From Metaclostridioides mangenotii (GTDB taxonomy: Bacteria > Bacillota > Clostridia > Peptostreptococcales > Peptostreptococcaceae), in the NCBI RefSeq assembly GCF_017873185.1, contig NZ_JAGGJX010000001.1, positions 1,178,001-1,242,000 on the forward strand: a stretch of 64,000 nucleotides of DNA. The letters are read 5' to 3'. The number at the start of each line of letters is the position of its first letter. Within the stretch, counting starts at the first letter, position 1. The position numbers were made by a program, and so were the translations under genes. Positions 18,617-27,893 of the stretch are shown here, piece after piece. Under the pieces are notes generated by a model that was given only the letters and a program-made list of their open reading frames with translations, ran no database searches and had not been told where the DNA came from.

Positions 18617-19582
18617 CTAAAATACGGATATTATTCCTATCCAAGCTAGTATTACAGTTACAATCCAGAACACAAATACAACTCTTGTCTCTGGCCAACC
18701 ACATTGCTCAAAGTGGTGGTGTATTGGAGCCATTTTAAATATTCTTTTTCCTGTCATTTTAAATGATCCAACTTGAAGTATTACCGATATAGCCTCAGCA
18801 AAGTATATACCACCTACGATTGGTATCAATAAAGCTGAGTTTGTAAGTACAGCAAATGCAACTACTGCGCCACCAAGACCCATAGATCCAGTATCTCCCA
18901 TAAATACTTTTGCAGGATATGAGTTGAATCCTAAAAATCCTAAACACGCTCCTACTGTTGCAGCGGCTAGTACGGCGACTTCAGTGTTTGCTGATATAGT
19001 TACAGCAAACAACATGAAAAATGCAGATACTACTAGTGTAATCCCTGATGCTAGTCCGTCCAATCCATCAGTCAGATTTACAGCATTAACAGTACCAATG
19101 ATAACAAACATCATCACAGGTATATAGAATATTCCTAAGTTTATAAATAAATCTGTAAAAGGAATAATTAGCTGAGTAGCTCCAGGTGAAGAAGTATACT
19201 GATAGTATGCAATATAAAAAGCTAATGCAACTTGAAGTATTATCTTTTGATAAGCTCTAAGCCCCATAGATCTCTTCATTTTTATTTTTATAAAATCGTC
19301 TAAAAATCCTACAAATCCAAAGCCAGTGATACACAAAAGTCCTATTGCCATATCGCTACTCACTCTGTTTCTTGTAAGTCCTGTTATAAGTATCGCTAAG
19401 ATCATTATAACCCCACCCATTGTAGGTGTCCCATTCTTAGCTAAATGTGTTTGTGGTCCGTCGTCCCTAACTGTCTGCCCAAATTTAAATTTTGAAAGCA
19501 TAGGTATAAATATTGGTCCTAATATTATCACTATTAGAAATGATATAATCGACGTATACGTAAGCTCTGTTATTCCTAACAT
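18617..19582 (-). CDS. mraY: phospho-MurNAc-pentapeptide translocase
   Basis: 321 residues, about ten membrane helices. Signature loops: DGPQTHLAKNGTPTMGG (Mg and substrate region), FLDDFIKI, NLTDGLDGLASG, FMGDTGSMGLGG and the cytoplasmic histidine triad MAPIHHHFEQCGW. It makes lipid I from UDP-MurNAc-pentapeptide and undecaprenyl phosphate. Ribosome site GGAGAGGAGTTTAAT. A promoter-like pair lies at 19611-19640, so mraY to murG may form one unit. Confidence 0.98.
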   Translation of the reverse strand: MLGITELTYTSIISFLIVIILGPIFIPMLSKFKFGQTVRDDGPQTHLAKNGTPTMGGVIMILAILITGLTRNRVSSDMAIGLLCITGFGFVGFLDDFIKIKMKRSMGLRAYQKIILQVALAFYIAYYQYTSSPGATQLIIPFTDLFINLGIFYIPVMMFVIIGTVNAVNLTDGLDGLASGITLVVSAFFMLFAVTISANTEVAVLAAATVGACLGFLGFNSYPAKVFMGDTGSMGLGGAVVAFAVLTNSALLIPIVGGIYFAEAISVILQVGSFKMTGKRIFKMAPIHHHFEQCGWPETRVVFVFWIVTVILAWIGIISVF

Positions 19583-19610
19583 ATTAAACTCCTCTCCCTT
19601 GTCATAACTT

Positions 19611-19640
19611 CGTATATTTTAAGTTAAAGTTAATTGTCAA
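19611..19640 (-). promoter_or_regulatory. candidate promoter of mraY
   Basis: On the minus strand TTGACA (19635-19640), an 18-bp spacer and TATACG (19611-19616). The -35 is perfect, the -10 fair. Confidence 0.4.
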
Positions 19641-19730
19641 TTGTTATTTATTGTTTGATATTTATTATCTTTCTTAATATCTTTCATTGAATATTTTAAT
19701 AGTTATATATCAACTTTTAGATAATAAAAT

Positions 19731-21107
19731 CTATTTATTATTTATATATTCTACCACAGTTTCAAGCTTCATTCCTCTCGAAGCCTTAACTAGTACTACA
19801 TCGTCTTTTTTAAGTATATCATCTAGGTTTTCTATTGCCTCATCCCTACTAGAAAAATGATGCACATTTTTTTTATCGAAACCTAGATCAAGTGCCTCTT
19901 TTCCTATATAGTCGGAATCTTTTCCTATAGTTATAAGAACATCAGAATTTTCAACTACTGATTTTCCAACTGATCTGTGTCCACTTTCAACAAAGTCACC
20001 CATTTCAAGTATATCACCTAAAATAGCTATCCTTCTTTTTTTGTATCTTCCTAATATCTTAAGCGCAGCCGACATTGAGTCAGGGCTGGCATTGTAAGAA
20101 TCATTAATCACAACATAATCGCCATTGTCATCAATATCTAGTCTCATTTTAGTTCCTTCAAAATTTTTAAGACCTTCTTTCATATCTTCTATGGATAGAT
20201 TTAGGCTGAGTCCAACTAATATAGCAGCCATGGCATTATATATATTATGTTCCCCCATTATAGGTATAAATATTTCATGTTTTTTGCCATTTATAACACA
20301 AGTAAATCTTGTGCTTTTCTCGTCTAAAGTAAATTCCTCACAATACACGTCATTGTCTTCTTCAAAACCGAATGTTTTCAATATGTACGGTAATTTTTTG
20401 TTTTTTAGTGTAGATAAATACTTATCGTCACCATTTACTATTAGTATATTATTCTCATCGAAGTTTAATGAAATTTCCATTTTTGCTTTTAGTATTCCTT
20501 CTTGAGATCCTAAGTTTTCTATGTGAGATAATCCAATATTAGAAATAACCCCAATCCTTGGATTTACAATATCTGCTAAGTATTTGATTTCATCAAAATG
20601 TGACATACCCATCTCTATAACTGCACAATCGTGGCTATCGTCCAATTTAAATAATGTAAGCGGTACTCCAAAATGATTGTTTAAATTTTTTTGATTTTTT
20701 AATACATTTAATTTTGAAGATAGCGCTGAGTATATCATATCTCTAGTCGTAGTTTTACCAACACTACCTGTGACACCAATAAAATCTATATCAAATTTTT
20801 CTTTATAGAACTTTGACATAGTTCCCAGCGCCAGAGTAGTATCATCTACTTCTATTATATTTATATTTTTGTCATTTAGATCTATTTCATAATCTTTATT
20901 TTTTATGATAGTTTTACAACCCTGTTTAATTGCAGAATTTATAAATGTATGTCCATCTAAATTCTCGCCTATAATTGCTACAAAACCATTATTAACTTTT
21001 GCTTCCCTGCTATCTATGACAATATCAGCAATAGTATCTGTAGGCTCTCCACATACTAGTTTACCATCGCTTGCTATTACTAACTCTTCTATGGTTAACA
21101 TATTCAC
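19731..21107 (-). CDS. murF: UDP-MurNAc-tripeptide:D-Ala-D-Ala ligase
   Basis: 458 residues. N-terminal Mur ligase domain, ATP loop GVTGSVGKTTTRDMIYSAL (about 113-131), NNHFGVPLTL, then the C-domain NDSYNASPDSMSAALKIL, a MurF mark. It completes the pentapeptide precursor. The start is GTG at 21107 or the ATG two codons in; AGGAGGAATATT favours the GTG. It precedes mraY by 148 bp; the hairpin at 21154-21181 isolates it from spoVD. Confidence 0.96.
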   Translation of the reverse strand: MNMLTIEELVIASDGKLVCGEPTDTIADIVIDSREAKVNNGFVAIIGENLDGHTFINSAIKQGCKTIIKNKDYEIDLNDKNINIIEVDDTTLALGTMSKFYKEKFDIDFIGVTGSVGKTTTRDMIYSALSSKLNVLKNQKNLNNHFGVPLTLFKLDDSHDCAVIEMGMSHFDEIKYLADIVNPRIGVISNIGLSHIENLGSQEGILKAKMEISLNFDENNILIVNGDDKYLSTLKNKKLPYILKTFGFEEDNDVYCEEFTLDEKSTRFTCVINGKKHEIFIPIMGEHNIYNAMAAILVGLSLNLSIEDMKEGLKNFEGTKMRLDIDDNGDYVVINDSYNASPDSMSAALKILGRYKKRRIAILGDILEMGDFVESGHRSVGKSVVENSDVLITIGKDSDYIGKEALDLGFDKKNVHHFSSRDEAIENLDDILKKDDVVLVKASRGMKLETVVEYINNK

Positions 21108-21153
21108 GCCTAATATTCCTCCTTACTAATTTCTATATTCTCTAGCAATAAAA

Positions 21154-21181
21154 GGCAATGTATACCGATATATACATTGCC
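21154..21181 (-). terminator. terminator between spoVD and murF
   Basis: Perfect 11-bp stem (ggcaatgtata, tatacattgcc) with a 6-nt loop, followed on the minus strand by TTTTATT. Confidence 0.75.
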
Positions 21182-21284
21182 CTACGATAAACTCTTAACT
21201 TTTTAATTATATACTATATTTATCAATTTTTGAAGGTGTTTATAGTGATATGTTAATTATCTGTTACTTTTTTACTAAATTACT

Positions 21285-21328
21285 CCAAATTTTTCTATAA
21301 TATTACAATAATGATATAAAAAATTTGG
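21285..21328 (-). terminator. weaker hairpin after spoVD
   Basis: 10-bp inverted repeat (ccaaattttt, aaaaatttgg) with a 24-nt AT-rich loop, about 55 bp past the spoVD stop. It may act with the stronger hairpin at 21154. Confidence 0.4.
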
Positions 21329-21383
21329 AATAATTTTGAAAATGATTAAAATTTTAACCTAGACAGCCCAATTTGTTACAACT

Positions 21384-23357
21384 TTAAGTGTAGACTGTTA
21401 TATTTGATCCTTCATATACTTTTACACCTGGTTTTGGGAAAATATCTTTTACCTTTGCTCCCTTAGGAATAGTAATATCAGTATCTAAATTAGCCTTAAG
21501 CTTTGAATCTTCAAGCACTTTAACTGCATCTTCAATTGCCAGACCTCTAATATCTGGGATTTTAGTCTCTTTCTTTTCAAACTCTTTCTTCTCTTCACCT
21601 TGATAAACCGGCTTCACTCCAAAGTATTCCAGTGATTCGCCAAGTACTTCTTTTACTATCGGTCCAGCTGTTGTACTACCAAATGCGCTTACGCCATTAG
21701 GTTCGTCTACAATAGCTATAACGGCTATCTTCGGATCATCTGTCGGGGCAATACCTACAAATGAACAGATATACTTACCTTGTGCATATGTTCCATCTAT
21801 AACTTTTTGAGCTGTACCAGTTTTTCCACCTATTTTATATCCTGGTATATAAGCTGCTTTACCAGAACCTTTACTTACAACTGATTCCGCTATTTCCATC
21901 ATTTTATTTGCCGACTCTTTTGGAATTACCTCTCTTACTAATTTCGGCTTTACCGTTTTTGTTACATTACCTTTATTATCTGTGTACGACTTTACTAATC
22001 TAGGCTGCATTAATTGTCCATCATTACCTAGTGCTGATATAGCAGTCAATAGCTGAAGAGGTGTAACTGATATCGATTGACCAAATGACATTGTTGCAAG
22101 TTCTACAGGACCTACATTTTTTTGATTATAAACAATACCTTTTGCTTCTCCCGGAAGATCTATTCCTGTTTTATCCATCAATCCATAAGCATCTAAATAA
22201 TGGTACATCTTTTTAACGCCAACTCTAGTCCCTAGTTCAACAAAAATCGGGTTACAAGAATTTTGTACTGCTTCTTCAAGAGTTTGCGAACCATGAGGTC
22301 TGTAGTGTCTCCAACATTTTAATTTTCTTCCACCAACGGTTACACTTCCTGTACATGTAAACTTTTCTCCGTCCTTAACTACTCCTTCTTCTATTGCAAT
22401 TGAAGTTGTAAGAAGTTTAAATGTAGATCCTGGCTCATATGTATCATTTACAGCCGGATTTCTCCACATTTGGAATAACCCTTTTATCTTATCTTTATCG
22501 CTGTATTTTTTTAATTCATCTTCATAATATGGGTATATCGGTGTTCTAGAATCATTTGGATCGTAATCAGGTTTTGATGCCATAGATAGTATATCTCCTG
22601 TTTTAGGATCCATTGCAATAACGGTTACTCTCTTTGCATTATTTAGTTCATAAGCTTTTTGTGCTGCTTTTTCTGAGTAGTGTTGAACCGCTTCATCTAT
22701 TGTAAGTACCAATCCATTTCCCTGTACCGGTTCATAGTACTTCTCCATCCCCTGTGGAATCTCTCTACCTGAAGCATCTGTACTAACTATTAACTTTCCA
22801 TCCTTGCCTTTAAGTTTTTTGTCGTACTGCATCTCAATACCAGCAATCCCTGTAGCATCATCTGAAGTATGCCCTAGTACATATGATGCAAAATTTCCAT
22901 AAGGATAGTACCTTTTATTGTCCTCAGCAACCCAAATTCCAGGTAATTTAGCATCTCTTATTTCCTTTGCCTTATCGTCATCAATCCATCTCTTAACTTT
23001 TACAAGTGCCATATTCTTTTTATTAACTAAATCGTAAACTTTTTTGTAATCTTCGTCTATAATATTAGATACTTTTTCAGCCGCTCCTTTTTTATCCTTT
23101 ACTTCTACTGGTTTACACCAAACCGTATACTTTGTTACACTTACTGCCATTTCCTTCATATTTCTATCGTATATAGTACCTCTCTTAGGCTCTATTGGAA
23201 TATCTCTCGTCTGTTGCTCCATAGCTTTTGATGTGAGCCAATCTCCTTTTATAAGTTGAAGATACCCAGTTCTAAGAACTAAAACAAAAAATAGTACGCA
23301 CGCCAAAACGAGCACAAGAACAAGTCTCTTTTTACTAACTCGATTAACTTTTTTCAA
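21384..23357 (-). CDS. spoVD: class B penicillin-binding protein SpoVD
   Basis: 657 residues: membrane anchor (LVLVLVLACVLFFVLVL, about 12-28), PBP dimer domain (RDIPIEPKRGTIYDRN onward), transpeptidase with active-site S311 (STFK), SCN at 367-369 and GGKTGTAQ near 510, and one C-terminal PASTA domain (IPDIRGLAIEDAVKVL). It cross-links spore cortex wall, probably with the SEDS protein SpoVE downstream. Start is TTG at 23357 after GGGGGTAAGGG. The single PASTA domain and position after an FtsL-like gene match spoVD of spore-formers. Confidence 0.95.
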   Translation of the reverse strand: MKKVNRVSKKRLVLVLVLACVLFFVLVLRTGYLQLIKGDWLTSKAMEQQTRDIPIEPKRGTIYDRNMKEMAVSVTKYTVWCKPVEVKDKKGAAEKVSNIIDEDYKKVYDLVNKKNMALVKVKRWIDDDKAKEIRDAKLPGIWVAEDNKRYYPYGNFASYVLGHTSDDATGIAGIEMQYDKKLKGKDGKLIVSTDASGREIPQGMEKYYEPVQGNGLVLTIDEAVQHYSEKAAQKAYELNNAKRVTVIAMDPKTGDILSMASKPDYDPNDSRTPIYPYYEDELKKYSDKDKIKGLFQMWRNPAVNDTYEPGSTFKLLTTSIAIEEGVVKDGEKFTCTGSVTVGGRKLKCWRHYRPHGSQTLEEAVQNSCNPIFVELGTRVGVKKMYHYLDAYGLMDKTGIDLPGEAKGIVYNQKNVGPVELATMSFGQSISVTPLQLLTAISALGNDGQLMQPRLVKSYTDNKGNVTKTVKPKLVREVIPKESANKMMEIAESVVSKGSGKAAYIPGYKIGGKTGTAQKVIDGTYAQGKYICSFVGIAPTDDPKIAVIAIVDEPNGVSAFGSTTAGPIVKEVLGESLEYFGVKPVYQGEEKKEFEKKETKIPDIRGLAIEDAVKVLEDSKLKANLDTDITIPKGAKVKDIFPKPGVKVYEGSNITVYT

Positions 23358-23368
23358 ACCCTTACCCC

Positions 23369-23758
23369 CTACTCACTTAGATTGATGTATTCAATCTGCT
23401 CTTTTTTAGGATAGTCCATACTTAATGTCTCTTTAGCATTATTTTCTACTTCAGTAATAGATTCATCTTTTTTGTGTTCAGTTTCTAATTCATCAAGTGT
23501 AATCTCTTTCTTCCTAAGATCTTGCTCCAGATAGTGAATGTCGTACTTCATTTCTGATATTTTTGCATATCCACATAAATTTAAAATGATAACTCCAAAT
23601 GTTGCAGCAAAGATTAAAAATTTCGGAAGTTTCCTCTTAGCTTTATTTCCTTTTCTTTTTTTATAATTATTCTTATTATCCTTTTTATATTCATCTATGT
23701 TTCTTACTTTGCTCGTTCTATTTATTTTCTTTTCCCTACTCATTTTACTTCGACTCAA
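23369..23758 (-). CDS. FtsL-like division protein
   Basis: 129 residues: very basic N-terminus, one membrane helix (FLIFAATFGVIILNLCGYA, about 47-65), then an outer coiled coil (YDIHYLEQDLRKKEITLDEL) and a short tail. This is the FtsL/DivIC topology, and position between rsmH-type genes and the class B PBP is the usual FtsL site. The start is TTG at 23758 after AGAGGTG; the ATG five codons in is an alternative. Sequence similarity in this family is low, so the name rests on topology and place. Confidence 0.75.
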   Translation of the reverse strand: MSRSKMSREKKINRTSKVRNIDEYKKDNKNNYKKRKGNKAKRKLPKFLIFAATFGVIILNLCGYAKISEMKYDIHYLEQDLRKKEITLDELETEHKKDESITEVENNAKETLSMDYPKKEQIEYINLSE

Positions 23759-23911
23759 TGCTAATCACCTCTGCTAAAATTATTTTATATCTATAATTAT
23801 ATTTGTGTATTTAGGTGCTTCTTCCTCTAATAACTTGTCGTTAAATTAATACATTATTTTTAATACTGTAAGAAATATTGTATTAATTTGTTTTTTTAAT
23901 TCTACAAAAAT

Positions 23912-23962
23912 AAAAAAGGATTTTTATCTCTCATTTTTTGTGAGATCTAAAAATCCTTTTTA
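23912..23962 (-). terminator. terminator of the UvrA2 operon
   Basis: Long inverted repeat with core AAAAAGGATTTTTA and TAAAAATCCTTTTT, plus TCTCA/TGAGA at the loop end; T-rich flank on the minus strand. It lies 14 bp past the UvrA2 stop and shields the FtsL-like gene's upstream region. Confidence 0.85.
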
Positions 23963-23975
23963 GATTTATAATTTT

Positions 23976-26243
23976 TTATACAATTATACTCTTACTTTCT
24001 ACATATTGAACTAGTCTATCTTTAGTAAAGGAATTTTCACAGTGCACAAAATCTCCTAAATGACCCATGAACATTATATGACCGCCTTTAGAGCCTCCCT
24101 TTGGACCCAGATCGATAATCCAATCTGCTTCACACATAACTGACAGATTATGCTCTAAAGCAATAACGGTTACACCTCTATCTATAATTCTTTGTAACAG
24201 CTCAATCAAACTTTCAATATCTGATTCATGAAGACCTGTAGTTGGTTCATCCAATATCAAAATATTCCCTTTTAGCTCAAGTAATATATTTGCTAATTTA
24301 AGTCTTTGAATCTCACCGCCCGAAAATGTATTCAGAGATTGTCCCAACTTAATATATCCTAAATTCGCTTCAACAAGGGCTTTTAAACCTCTTGTTATTT
24401 TTACCTCTTCAAAAACAGATAATGCCACATTGACTGTTAATTCTAAGATTTCTCCGATGTTGTATCCTTTATATTTATAGGATATTGCTTCTTTGCTATA
24501 TCGTTTCCCATTGCATAACTCGCAAACTTCTTCGACATCTCCCATAAATGCTAGATCAGTTTTTATAAAACCTCTCCCCTTGCATAAAGAACATCCACCT
24601 TTTCCATTGAAGCTAAATAGTGAAGCAGATTTACCGCTTTCTTTTTCAAATACCTTTCTTATTTCATCAAAAATTCCTAAGTACGTAACTATAGTAGAGC
24701 GTGTCGATCCATTGATTGCTCGCTGATCCAACAAAATACTATCTGGATGAACTTCTTTAAATTCTTTTGAAATCAAAGTGCTTTTACCAGAACCCGCCAC
24801 GCCTGTCACGACAGTTAATGCCTGTTTTGGGATTTTAACTGAAACATCTCTAAGATTAAACTTTGAAACATTATTTAAAATATAGAAGTCGGAAAAAGTC
24901 TTTTTCTTTAGCTTTAATCTATGTTTACTTACCATAGCTTTTCCAGTCAAAGTATCGCTTAACAACAATTGTTCATAACTTCCCTCAAAGAGTAACTCTC
25001 CACCGCAAATACCTGATTTAGGACCCATATCAATCACATGATCGGCAATTTTAATTATATCTGGATCGTGATCTACGATAATAACTGTATTTCCTTTATC
25101 TCGCAGTCCTTGAAATATTTTATTTACACCTTCAATATCATAGGGATGTAATCCTGTACTCGGTTCGTCAAAAATATACATAATATCGCTTAAACTGCTA
25201 TTGAGGTGTTTTGCCATCTTGATACGTTGTGATTCTCCACCTGATAAAGTACTTGTGACTCTGTTTAAATTTATATAATCTAAACCGACGTATTCAATAG
25301 ATCTTAGACGGTCGATGATATCTTCTACTACACCTTGTACCTTTGAGTCTTTAATTGATTCGATAAACAAAATTAGCTCTCCTACAGATATTTCAGAACA
25401 GTCACCAATCGATTTTCCGTTTATTTTACTTGATAAACTTTTTTCATTGAGTCTCTGACCATTACAATATGAGCAAACTTGTTCATTAACTATATTCTCT
25501 ATTTCTTCTTTATATTGATTTTGTTCCTTTTCTAAAAATGATTTGTTTAAACGAGGGATGATACCGATATATTTTGCTGTTTTATGCCAGTATTGTGTTG
25601 GATGATCAGGAGTTCTTTCGTTTCCATACAAAAGAAGGTTGAGATCTTCTTCAGAATAGTCTGCAACTGCTTTATTTTGATCAAAATAACCTGATTCAGT
25701 ATAACGAGAAAGCCTCCAGCCTCCAGGTTGAAATGTAGGAAACTGAATAGCTCCTTCATTCAGACTTTTATCAAAATTAATTAATTTATGTAAGTTTATT
25801 TCTTTTTTTACACCAAGCCCTTGACAGTAGGGGCACATACCTTGCTTATTGTTGAATGAATAAACCATTGAGTAGCCTGCAAATGGTGCTCCGATTCTTG
25901 AAAACAATAAGCGTAATAATGTATAAATATCAGTAACCGTTCCTACTGTAGATCGAGCATTTCCTCCTAGTTTCTTCTGATTGATAACAATCGATACAGG
26001 CAAATTTCTGATTTTTTCTACATCAGGACGGCTGTAATGTGGTAATATTTGCTGAACATAGCTAGAATAAGTTTCATTTAACATTCGCTGTGACTCTGCC
26101 GCTAATGTATCAAAAACTAGAGATGATTTTCCTGAACCAGATACTCCAGTAACTACTGTTATCTCGTTTTTAGGTATTTTAAGCGAGACATTTTTCAAAT
26201 TATTTTCATTAGCATGAACGATCTCAATTATTTCATTTTTCAT
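23976..26243 (-). CDS. UvrA2-type (class II) ABC ATPase
   Basis: 755 residues with two ABC ATPase halves and no UvrB-binding domain; UvrA1 is about 940. Walker A motifs GVSGSGKSS (about 33) and GVAGSGKST (about 485); ABC signatures LSGGESQRIKMA and FSGGEIQRLKLA; zinc-binding pairs CPYCQGLG, CSYCNGQR, CSLCKGRG and CELCNGKR. Class II UvrA proteins are linked to tolerance of DNA-binding drugs, not to standard excision repair. The gene overlaps an upstream MarR gene by 11 bp, so a drug-responsive operon is likely. Confidence 0.92.
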   Translation of the reverse strand: MKNEIIEIVHANENNLKNVSLKIPKNEITVVTGVSGSGKSSLVFDTLAAESQRMLNETYSSYVQQILPHYSRPDVEKIRNLPVSIVINQKKLGGNARSTVGTVTDIYTLLRLLFSRIGAPFAGYSMVYSFNNKQGMCPYCQGLGVKKEINLHKLINFDKSLNEGAIQFPTFQPGGWRLSRYTESGYFDQNKAVADYSEEDLNLLLYGNERTPDHPTQYWHKTAKYIGIIPRLNKSFLEKEQNQYKEEIENIVNEQVCSYCNGQRLNEKSLSSKINGKSIGDCSEISVGELILFIESIKDSKVQGVVEDIIDRLRSIEYVGLDYINLNRVTSTLSGGESQRIKMAKHLNSSLSDIMYIFDEPSTGLHPYDIEGVNKIFQGLRDKGNTVIIVDHDPDIIKIADHVIDMGPKSGICGGELLFEGSYEQLLLSDTLTGKAMVSKHRLKLKKKTFSDFYILNNVSKFNLRDVSVKIPKQALTVVTGVAGSGKSTLISKEFKEVHPDSILLDQRAINGSTRSTIVTYLGIFDEIRKVFEKESGKSASLFSFNGKGGCSLCKGRGFIKTDLAFMGDVEEVCELCNGKRYSKEAISYKYKGYNIGEILELTVNVALSVFEEVKITRGLKALVEANLGYIKLGQSLNTFSGGEIQRLKLANILLELKGNILILDEPTTGLHESDIESLIELLQRIIDRGVTVIALEHNLSVMCEADWIIDLGPKGGSKGGHIMFMGHLGDFVHCENSFTKDRLVQYVESKSIIV

Positions 26244-26667
26244 TAGAAAGCCTTCTTTCTTTTAACGCCTGAGTAATTTTTACCGATAATTCAGTATAGA
26301 TCAATTGTTCTTCACTCGATAATACTTGTTCTACTGTATCTTTTAAATCATCGTGTGCAGTATCTATTTTATTCAACAGTTGAATTCCTTTCGTTGTAAG
26401 TTTTGTTATCATCTCTCGACCATCATCTTCTCCCTTTTGTTGCACAATATAACCTTTATCTTTTAGCCCTTTTAATCCTTTTGACAACTTTACACGAGTT
26501 ACGCCTAATCTTTGACCTAAGTAAGCTGGTAAGCAAGACCCTTCTTCCTTTAAAATAGCAAGTATATCGTATTGAAACCATGTGATCTCTTTAGAGTTGA
26601 CACTATTTCTTTCAGCTACAAACTCACATTGCAGATTTGCCAAGGCTGTTTTTAAAAATCCCTTCAA
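26233..26667 (-). CDS. MarR-family regulator of the UvrA2 operon
   Basis: 144 residues, winged helix: ITWFQYDILAILKEEGS, then recognition region YLGQRLGVTRVKLSKGLKGLKDKGYI and wing QQKGEDDGREMITKL, with a C-terminal dimer helix. Start is TTG at 26667 after GGAGGGATATAT. It overlaps the UvrA2 gene and probably controls it; the inducer is unknown. A hairpin and a hexamer repeat lie just upstream. Confidence 0.88.
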   Translation of the reverse strand: MKGFLKTALANLQCEFVAERNSVNSKEITWFQYDILAILKEEGSCLPAYLGQRLGVTRVKLSKGLKGLKDKGYIVQQKGEDDGREMITKLTTKGIQLLNKIDTAHDDLKDTVEQVLSSEEQLIYTELSVKITQALKERRLSNEK

Positions 26668-26751
26668 AATATATCCCTCCGTAGTAAATATGATTTCCTT
26701 TTGGAAACTACTTTATCATTATTATACATCTATGTCAATTATCTTAAGCAT

Positions 26752-26810
26752 AGAAATAGCGAGAGGGATATTCTAAGTATAATACTCAAAATATCTCTCT
26801 CGCTATTTCT
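26752..26810 (-). terminator. terminator of the SMR operon, 21-bp stem
   Basis: Arms at 26752-26772 and 26790-26810 (AGAAATAGCGAGAG and its complement) with one G-T pair and a 17-nt loop. It lies downstream of the SMR gene and upstream of MarR. The right arm ends in CTATTTCT and merges with the hexamer repeat. Confidence 0.7.
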
Positions 26811-26862
26811 ATTTCTATTTCTATTTCTATTTCTATTTCTATTTCTATTTCTATTTCTATTT
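26803..26862. repeat. ten tandem copies of CTATTT
   Basis: A perfect hexanucleotide run of exactly ten units, directly continuing the right arm of the terminator hairpin at 26752-26810. It lies between the SMR stop (26884) and the MarR gene. The unit is AAATAG on the minus strand, which occurs in both hairpin arms. Confidence 0.97.
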
Positions 26863-26883
26863 AATAAATTATACACTATAATC

Positions 26884-27207
26884 CTAATGACTAGGTCCGT
26901 ATAAATTTAAAACAATAACTCCAACAAGTATCAAGCCTATACCTGCAAAACTTGCGAAATTAATGCTTTCCTTCCATAATAATACAGAAACCGCTGTCGT
27001 AATTACAATTCCTACACCTGACCACATTGCATATGCTGTGTTTAGCTGAATTGATTTTAATGACATTGATAAAAAATAAAACGCCAATACAAAAGAAGTC
27101 ATGGATGCTATGGTAGGTATTAATTTTGAAAAACCATCCGACATCTTTAATAGAGACGTTCCAAAAATCTCACCGATAATTGCAAAAAATAAATGCATGT
27201 ATGCCAT
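26884..27207 (-). CDS. small multidrug resistance (SMR) efflux protein
   Basis: 107 residues and four membrane helices. The conserved proton/drug-binding glutamate is in FAIIGEIFGTSLLKMSDGF (E14 region); AYAMWSGVGIV and the fourth-helix GIGLILVGVIVLNL are typical of EmrE/QacE relatives. The ATG overlaps the TetR stop (TAATG) with GAAGGTGATA as ribosome site, so both are in one operon. SMR proteins work as dimers that exchange protons for cationic drugs or guanidinium compounds; the substrate cannot be read here. Confidence 0.93.
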   Translation of the reverse strand: MAYMHLFFAIIGEIFGTSLLKMSDGFSKLIPTIASMTSFVLAFYFLSMSLKSIQLNTAYAMWSGVGIVITTAVSVLLWKESINFASFAGIGLILVGVIVLNLYGPSH

Positions 27208-27758
27208 TAGTTATCACCTTCTTCAATAATATTTTGCAATTTGTTAAATACCTTAATTCTTAAATCTTCATCGATCGGAGCTAGACCGAAAATCTCTGCA
27301 AACCACAATCCATCAGATACCAATCTGACTATAGTTGCTGTTACTGGGTCTATTCCGTCATTTTCTATATTGTGTTGCCAGTTTTCATACTGAATTTTTA
27401 ATTTATTCAAAAGATCAGGATTTGAAAAAACTGAGGCTATTAATGCGGTACCCATATCTTTGTCTTTGATCATATCCTTAAATGTATATTCCATATAAGC
27501 TCTGCTCCACTCGCCCTTCCTATCTTCAAACTTATCTATATGTTTTGCAATCTCATTATCATAGCTATCGATTAAGCGATCTAAAATCCCTGTAATTAAC
27601 GCTTCTTTATTTGGAAAATGGTACAAAAGACCACCCTTACTTACACCGGCATGTGAAGCAACTGATTCTAAAGTAAAGTGGGCCATACCTCGATTTTGAA
27701 TAATAAATGACGCTGAATCAAGTAATTTTTCTTTAGTAACATTCTTTTTATTCATCAT
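27207..27758 (-). CDS. TetR-family repressor of the SMR operon
   Basis: 183 residues from the first ATG after AGGAGTATAC (MMNKKNVTKEKLLDSA). Helix-turn-helix FTLESVASHAGVSKGGLLYHFPNKEALI at about 28-55, then a divergent ligand domain (TATIVRLVSDGLWFAEIFG). A palindrome in its own promoter spacer is the likely operator, so it should repress itself and the SMR gene. Confidence 0.93.
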   Translation of the reverse strand: MMNKKNVTKEKLLDSASFIIQNRGMAHFTLESVASHAGVSKGGLLYHFPNKEALITGILDRLIDSYDNEIAKHIDKFEDRKGEWSRAYMEYTFKDMIKDKDMGTALIASVFSNPDLLNKLKIQYENWQHNIENDGIDPVTATIVRLVSDGLWFAEIFGLAPIDEDLRIKVFNKLQNIIEEGDN

Positions 27759-27805
27759 GTATACTCCTATCCTCTTGTATAATCTTATCATATTACGCCA
27801 CTTTT

Positions 27806-27834
27806 ACTATACCGTCTGGACGGTTCTTTGTCAA
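27806..27834 (-). promoter_or_regulatory. TetR/SMR promoter with palindromic operator in the spacer
   Basis: On the minus strand TTGACA (27829-27834), 17-bp spacer, TATAGT (27806-27811). The spacer holds ACCGTCTGGACGGT (27811-27824), with 6-bp arms around a 2-bp centre. A TetR dimer bound there would block polymerase. Confidence 0.8.
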
Positions 27835-27841
27835 TAAAAAA

Positions 27842-27893
27842 GGATATTTATTTACAAGTTAGTCTGTAAATAAATATCCGTAAATAAATATCC
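27842..27893 (-). terminator. terminator of MATE gene with a duplicated arm
   Basis: Stem ggatatttatttaca (27842-27856) with tgtaaataaatatcc (27865-27879); a second copy of the right arm, gtaaataaatatcc, follows at 27880-27893. On the minus strand the hairpin runs into T6, which abuts the -35 of the TetR promoter. Confidence 0.75.

Noticed and set aside
23976-26243. ABC-F ribosome-protection protein
   Set aside because: Zinc-binding CxxC pairs and insertions are those of UvrA; ABC-F proteins lack them.
26701-26904. Plus-strand open frame of Phe-Leu repeats
   Set aside because: It is made by the CTATTT hexamer run; no ribosome site and a low-complexity product.
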